Assembly: GCF_040947875.1 (NCBI RefSeq)
Contig: NZ_JBFRXN010000001.1
Span: forward strand, 682,001-746,000
DNA length: 64,000 bases
Source of the DNA: Pseudomonas sp. MYb118
GTDB lineage: Bacteria; Pseudomonadota; Gammaproteobacteria; Pseudomonadales; Pseudomonadaceae
Direction: 5' to 3'
A program made the translations under genes and the position numbers. Position 1 is the stretch's first letter. Each line of letters starts with the position of its first letter. The notes under the pieces were generated by a model, which had not been told where the DNA came from, did not search any database, and was given only the letters and a program-made list of their open reading frames with translations. Of the stretch, positions 61,817 through 64,000 are shown in pieces.

Positions 61817-62812
61817 ATGGATTATTGGCTCACCCTCGCAAGCCTGCTGAAGCTCAATGCCGGCGTCACGCCCAGGGCTTTCAAGAATCAGCTCAAGGTG
61901 CCGCTGCTGGTGGCGAACAACCGGCCGGCGCTCGAGCGGTTCTCCTCGCGCATGACCACGGCGCTGGGCGCCAACGGCCTGCAAAAACTGGGGACCGATT
62001 GCCTGGGGGTGGTGCAATGGCCCTATCTCAGCAAGCGCTGGGAGGCCGAAGAGCGGCTGGCAGCCATCGCGGCGCATTACGAAGTGGTCAGCCAGGGCTG
62101 TCCGCAATTGTTGTTGTCGGGGCGCAATGAAAGCCTGACGTTGGCCGACCTGTCCGAGTGGGCCGAGCGTTGCTCACTGGTGCTGGATCGGCCGAAATGG
62201 TTCATGCGTGAAGGGGAGTTGGTGCTGAACCTGTTCCAGGACGATCTGCGCATCGCCTCGCTGGCCTTCACCCTGGGCCGCACCGAGGCCGGGATGTGTC
62301 TGTTCATCGGCGCCGTCCAGGGCATTCACAAAGGCGTGGACAGCGACACTTCCCTGACCATTTACCGTGACCTGACCAAGGCGTTCGAAGGGTTGCGCCC
62401 GCGCAGTCTGCTGATCGAAGTGCTCAAGCACATGGCGGTCCGACTGGGTGTCGACAGGCTGTACGCCGTGACCGATGAACATCGTCATCACCGCCACCCG
62501 TACTTCGGCGCGAACAAGGCCCAGGAACTGGCGGCCAACTATGACGTGATCTGGCTGGAGCACGGGGCGACACCGTCCGACCGTGAAGACTTCTTCGAGC
62601 TGCCCATGGCGCCGTCGATCAAGCCGCTGGACACCATCGCCGCGAAAAAGCGCGCCATGTACCGCCGTCGTTATGAGTTGCTGCAAAGCACGTTCGGCAA
62701 AGTCGACAGCCTGTTGCTCGGCAGCGGCACGGCCGCCACGCCGGTGGCGGGCACTGATCCGCAGGCCGGCGTGGCATTGCCTGCCGCCGCCACTACCTCC
62801 AACGATCTTTAA
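61817..62812 (+). CDS. VirK/YbjX (DUF535) family protein
   Basis: 331 aa. The family pattern is RTEAGMCLFIGAVQGIHKGV, LIEVLKHMAVRLGVDRLYAV, HRHHRHPYFGANKAQ and KKRAMYRRRYELL. Members are linked to virulence or membrane modification in enteric bacteria but have no known reaction. It is eight bases after the glycosyltransferase stop and 11 bases before the next glycosyltransferase, so it belongs to the operon. The C-terminal tail is Ala/Thr-rich and probably disordered. Confidence 0.85.
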   Translation: MDYWLTLASLLKLNAGVTPRAFKNQLKVPLLVANNRPALERFSSRMTTALGANGLQKLGTDCLGVVQWPYLSKRWEAEERLAAIAAHYEVVSQGCPQLLLSGRNESLTLADLSEWAERCSLVLDRPKWFMREGELVLNLFQDDLRIASLAFTLGRTEAGMCLFIGAVQGIHKGVDSDTSLTIYRDLTKAFEGLRPRSLLIEVLKHMAVRLGVDRLYAVTDEHRHHRHPYFGANKAQELAANYDVIWLEHGATPSDREDFFELPMAPSIKPLDTIAAKKRAMYRRRYELLQSTFGKVDSLLLGSGTAATPVAGTDPQAGVALPAAATTSNDL

Positions 62813-62823
62813 GCCCGGTCCCT

Positions 62824-64000
62824 ATGCGCATCGCTTATTTCATCAATCAATACCCCAAGGTCAGCCACAGCTTCATTCGTCGCGAGATCCTGGCGCTGGA
62901 GCGTCAGGGGTTCGAGGTCCAGCGCATTGCCTTGCGCGGCTGGGATGCCGAGCTGGTGGACGCCGAGGACGTGTCCGAGCGTGACAAGACCCAGTACGTG
63001 CTGCAAGGCGGCGTCAAGGCGCTGCTCAAGCCTGTGCTGCAGGTGTTGCGCGAGCGGCCACGGGCGTTTTTTTCCGCCTTGTGGCTGGCGCTGCGCATGG
63101 GGCGGCGTGCCGATCGCAGCTGGCCTTACCACTTGATCTACCTGGCGGAAGCCTGCCGTATGCTGCCCTGGCTGCAAGCCTGCGGACATGTGCATGCGCA
63201 TTTCGGCACCAACTCCACTGAAGTGGTGATGCTTGCCAATGCCCTCGGCGGGCCGGCCTACAGCTTCACCGTGCACGGGCCGGAAGAGTTCGACAAACCG
63301 CAGTTCATTCATCTGGGCGAAAAGGTCCGGCGCTCGGCGTTCGTCGTCGCCATCAGTTCCTACGGGCGCAGCCAGTTGTATCGCTGGGTCGATCACGGGC
63401 ACTGGAGCAAGGTCAAGGTCGTGCACTGTGGGCTGGAGCAGGCGTTCCATGACGTGCCGGCGGTGCCGATGCCGTTCCTGCCGCGCCTGGTTTGCGTGGG
63501 GCGCCTGTGTGAGCAGAAAGGCCAGTTGTTGCTGATGGAGGCTGCGCGCATCCTCGCGGCCAAAGGCGTGGCGTTCGAAATCGTCCTGGCGGGTGATGGT
63601 GAAATGCGTGGGCAGATCGAGGCGCTGATTGCCCGGCACGGCCTGCAGGCGCACGTGCAGATCACCGGCTGGATCAGCAGCGAGCAGGTGCGCGCGCATA
63701 TTCTCGGGGCGCGGGCCATGGTCCTGCCCAGCTTCGCCGAAGGCTTGCCGGTGGTCATCATGGAAGCCATGGCGTTGCGCCGGCCCGTGCTGACCACCTA
63801 CGTCGCCGGTATTCCCGAACTGGTGCGCCACGGCGAAAACGGCTGGCTGTTTCCCGCCGGCGCCGTGGCAGAATTGGCGGACGTGCTGGAAGACTGCCTG
63901 GCGCAACCGGACGACGTCTTGCAGCGCATGGGCGAGGCCGCGTATCAACGGGTGCTGGAGCGACACGACATCGACACCGAAGCGGCCAAGCTGGCCGCGC
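62824..64000 (+). CDS. Glycosyltransferase family 4, 3' end cut by window edge
   Basis: At least 392 aa, start MRIAYFINQYPKVSHSFIRR. GT-B features: HVHAHFGTNSTEVVMLANAL, SFTVHGPEEFDKPQ, VVHCGLEQAF, LPRLVCVGRLCEQKGQLLLM and the donor motif PSFAEGLPVVIMEAMALRRP with EX7E. It resembles colanic-acid-type transferases. Little of the C-terminus can be missing. The open frame reaches the last base of the window. Confidence 0.88.
   Translation, partial: MRIAYFINQYPKVSHSFIRREILALERQGFEVQRIALRGWDAELVDAEDVSERDKTQYVLQGGVKALLKPVLQVLRERPRAFFSALWLALRMGRRADRSWPYHLIYLAEACRMLPWLQACGHVHAHFGTNSTEVVMLANALGGPAYSFTVHGPEEFDKPQFIHLGEKVRRSAFVVAISSYGRSQLYRWVDHGHWSKVKVVHCGLEQAFHDVPAVPMPFLPRLVCVGRLCEQKGQLLLMEAARILAAKGVAFEIVLAGDGEMRGQIEALIARHGLQAHVQITGWISSEQVRAHILGARAMVLPSFAEGLPVVIMEAMALRRPVLTTYVAGIPELVRHGENGWLFPAGAVAELADVLEDCLAQPDDVLQRMGEAAYQRVLERHDIDTEAAKLAA

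Overview
The window is GC-rich, densely coded DNA from a Pseudomonas of the fluorescens group. I infer this from the protein sequences (AruF/AruG-like, AotJ/AotO-like, Pcs, DUF2790 and MntH of pseudomonad type) and from the many REP-doublet repeats with arms reading GGAGCGAGCYTGCTCGCGATG in either orientation. No rRNA, tRNA, CRISPR array, prophage or insertion sequence was seen. Both ends cut genes: a flavin monooxygenase on the left and a glycosyltransferase on the right.

0-42 kb is ordinary accessory and housekeeping DNA in short operons. In order it holds: a flavin monooxygenase; an oxaloacetate decarboxylase-like enzyme; an aruF-aruG pair; a phosphatase-cobF pair; a GlxA-type regulator diverging from a rhodanese; an aotJ-like plus aotO-like pair without permease genes; an esterase; a RES/DUF2384 toxin-antitoxin pair; mntH; a ketone-body operon (CoA-transferase A and B plus thiolase) with a divergent LysR regulator; a sirtuin; and a methyltransferase. 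A block at 21-31 kb follows (next paragraph). Interleaved with it is a three-gene phospholipid operon (CDP-alcohol transferase-like, acyltransferase, CdsA-like). The rest of this part holds AraC/DUF4242/methyltransferase genes, pcs-DUF488, a TerB-like protein, and an operon of iron-redox enzyme, methyltransferase and ligD.

The most interesting set is at 21-31 kb. An acetamidase/formamidase-family gene, a DUF692 (MNIO) plus DUF2063 pair, and an OmpR-type two-component system next to a DUF2790 gene, a small two-cysteine exported peptide and dipZ share four copies of one operator-like sequence. Its form is TGTATYGCWGTGTRTM, then a GATACR half-site starting exactly 29 bases after the start of the motif. 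I propose a single regulon joining an MNIO peptide-modifying enzyme to periplasmic thiol chemistry, with the cysteine peptide as a candidate substrate.

42-64 kb is one exopolysaccharide locus. It has an exported protein with a PEP-CTERM-like tail, a short OPX export protein, an outer-membrane beta-barrel, a GumC/Wzz-like chain-length protein and a CpsD-like kinase. These are followed by an inverted block (wzy, a GH5-like hydrolase, galE), two duplicated Wzx-type flippases, a mini Tat protein with a GMC oxidoreductase, four glycosyltransferases, two left-handed-beta-helix acyltransferases and a DUF535 protein. I saw no initiating phosphoglycosyltransferase and no exosortase, so the locus probably continues past the right edge. 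It contains no REP doublets, whereas the left 42 kb has 14 REP sites.
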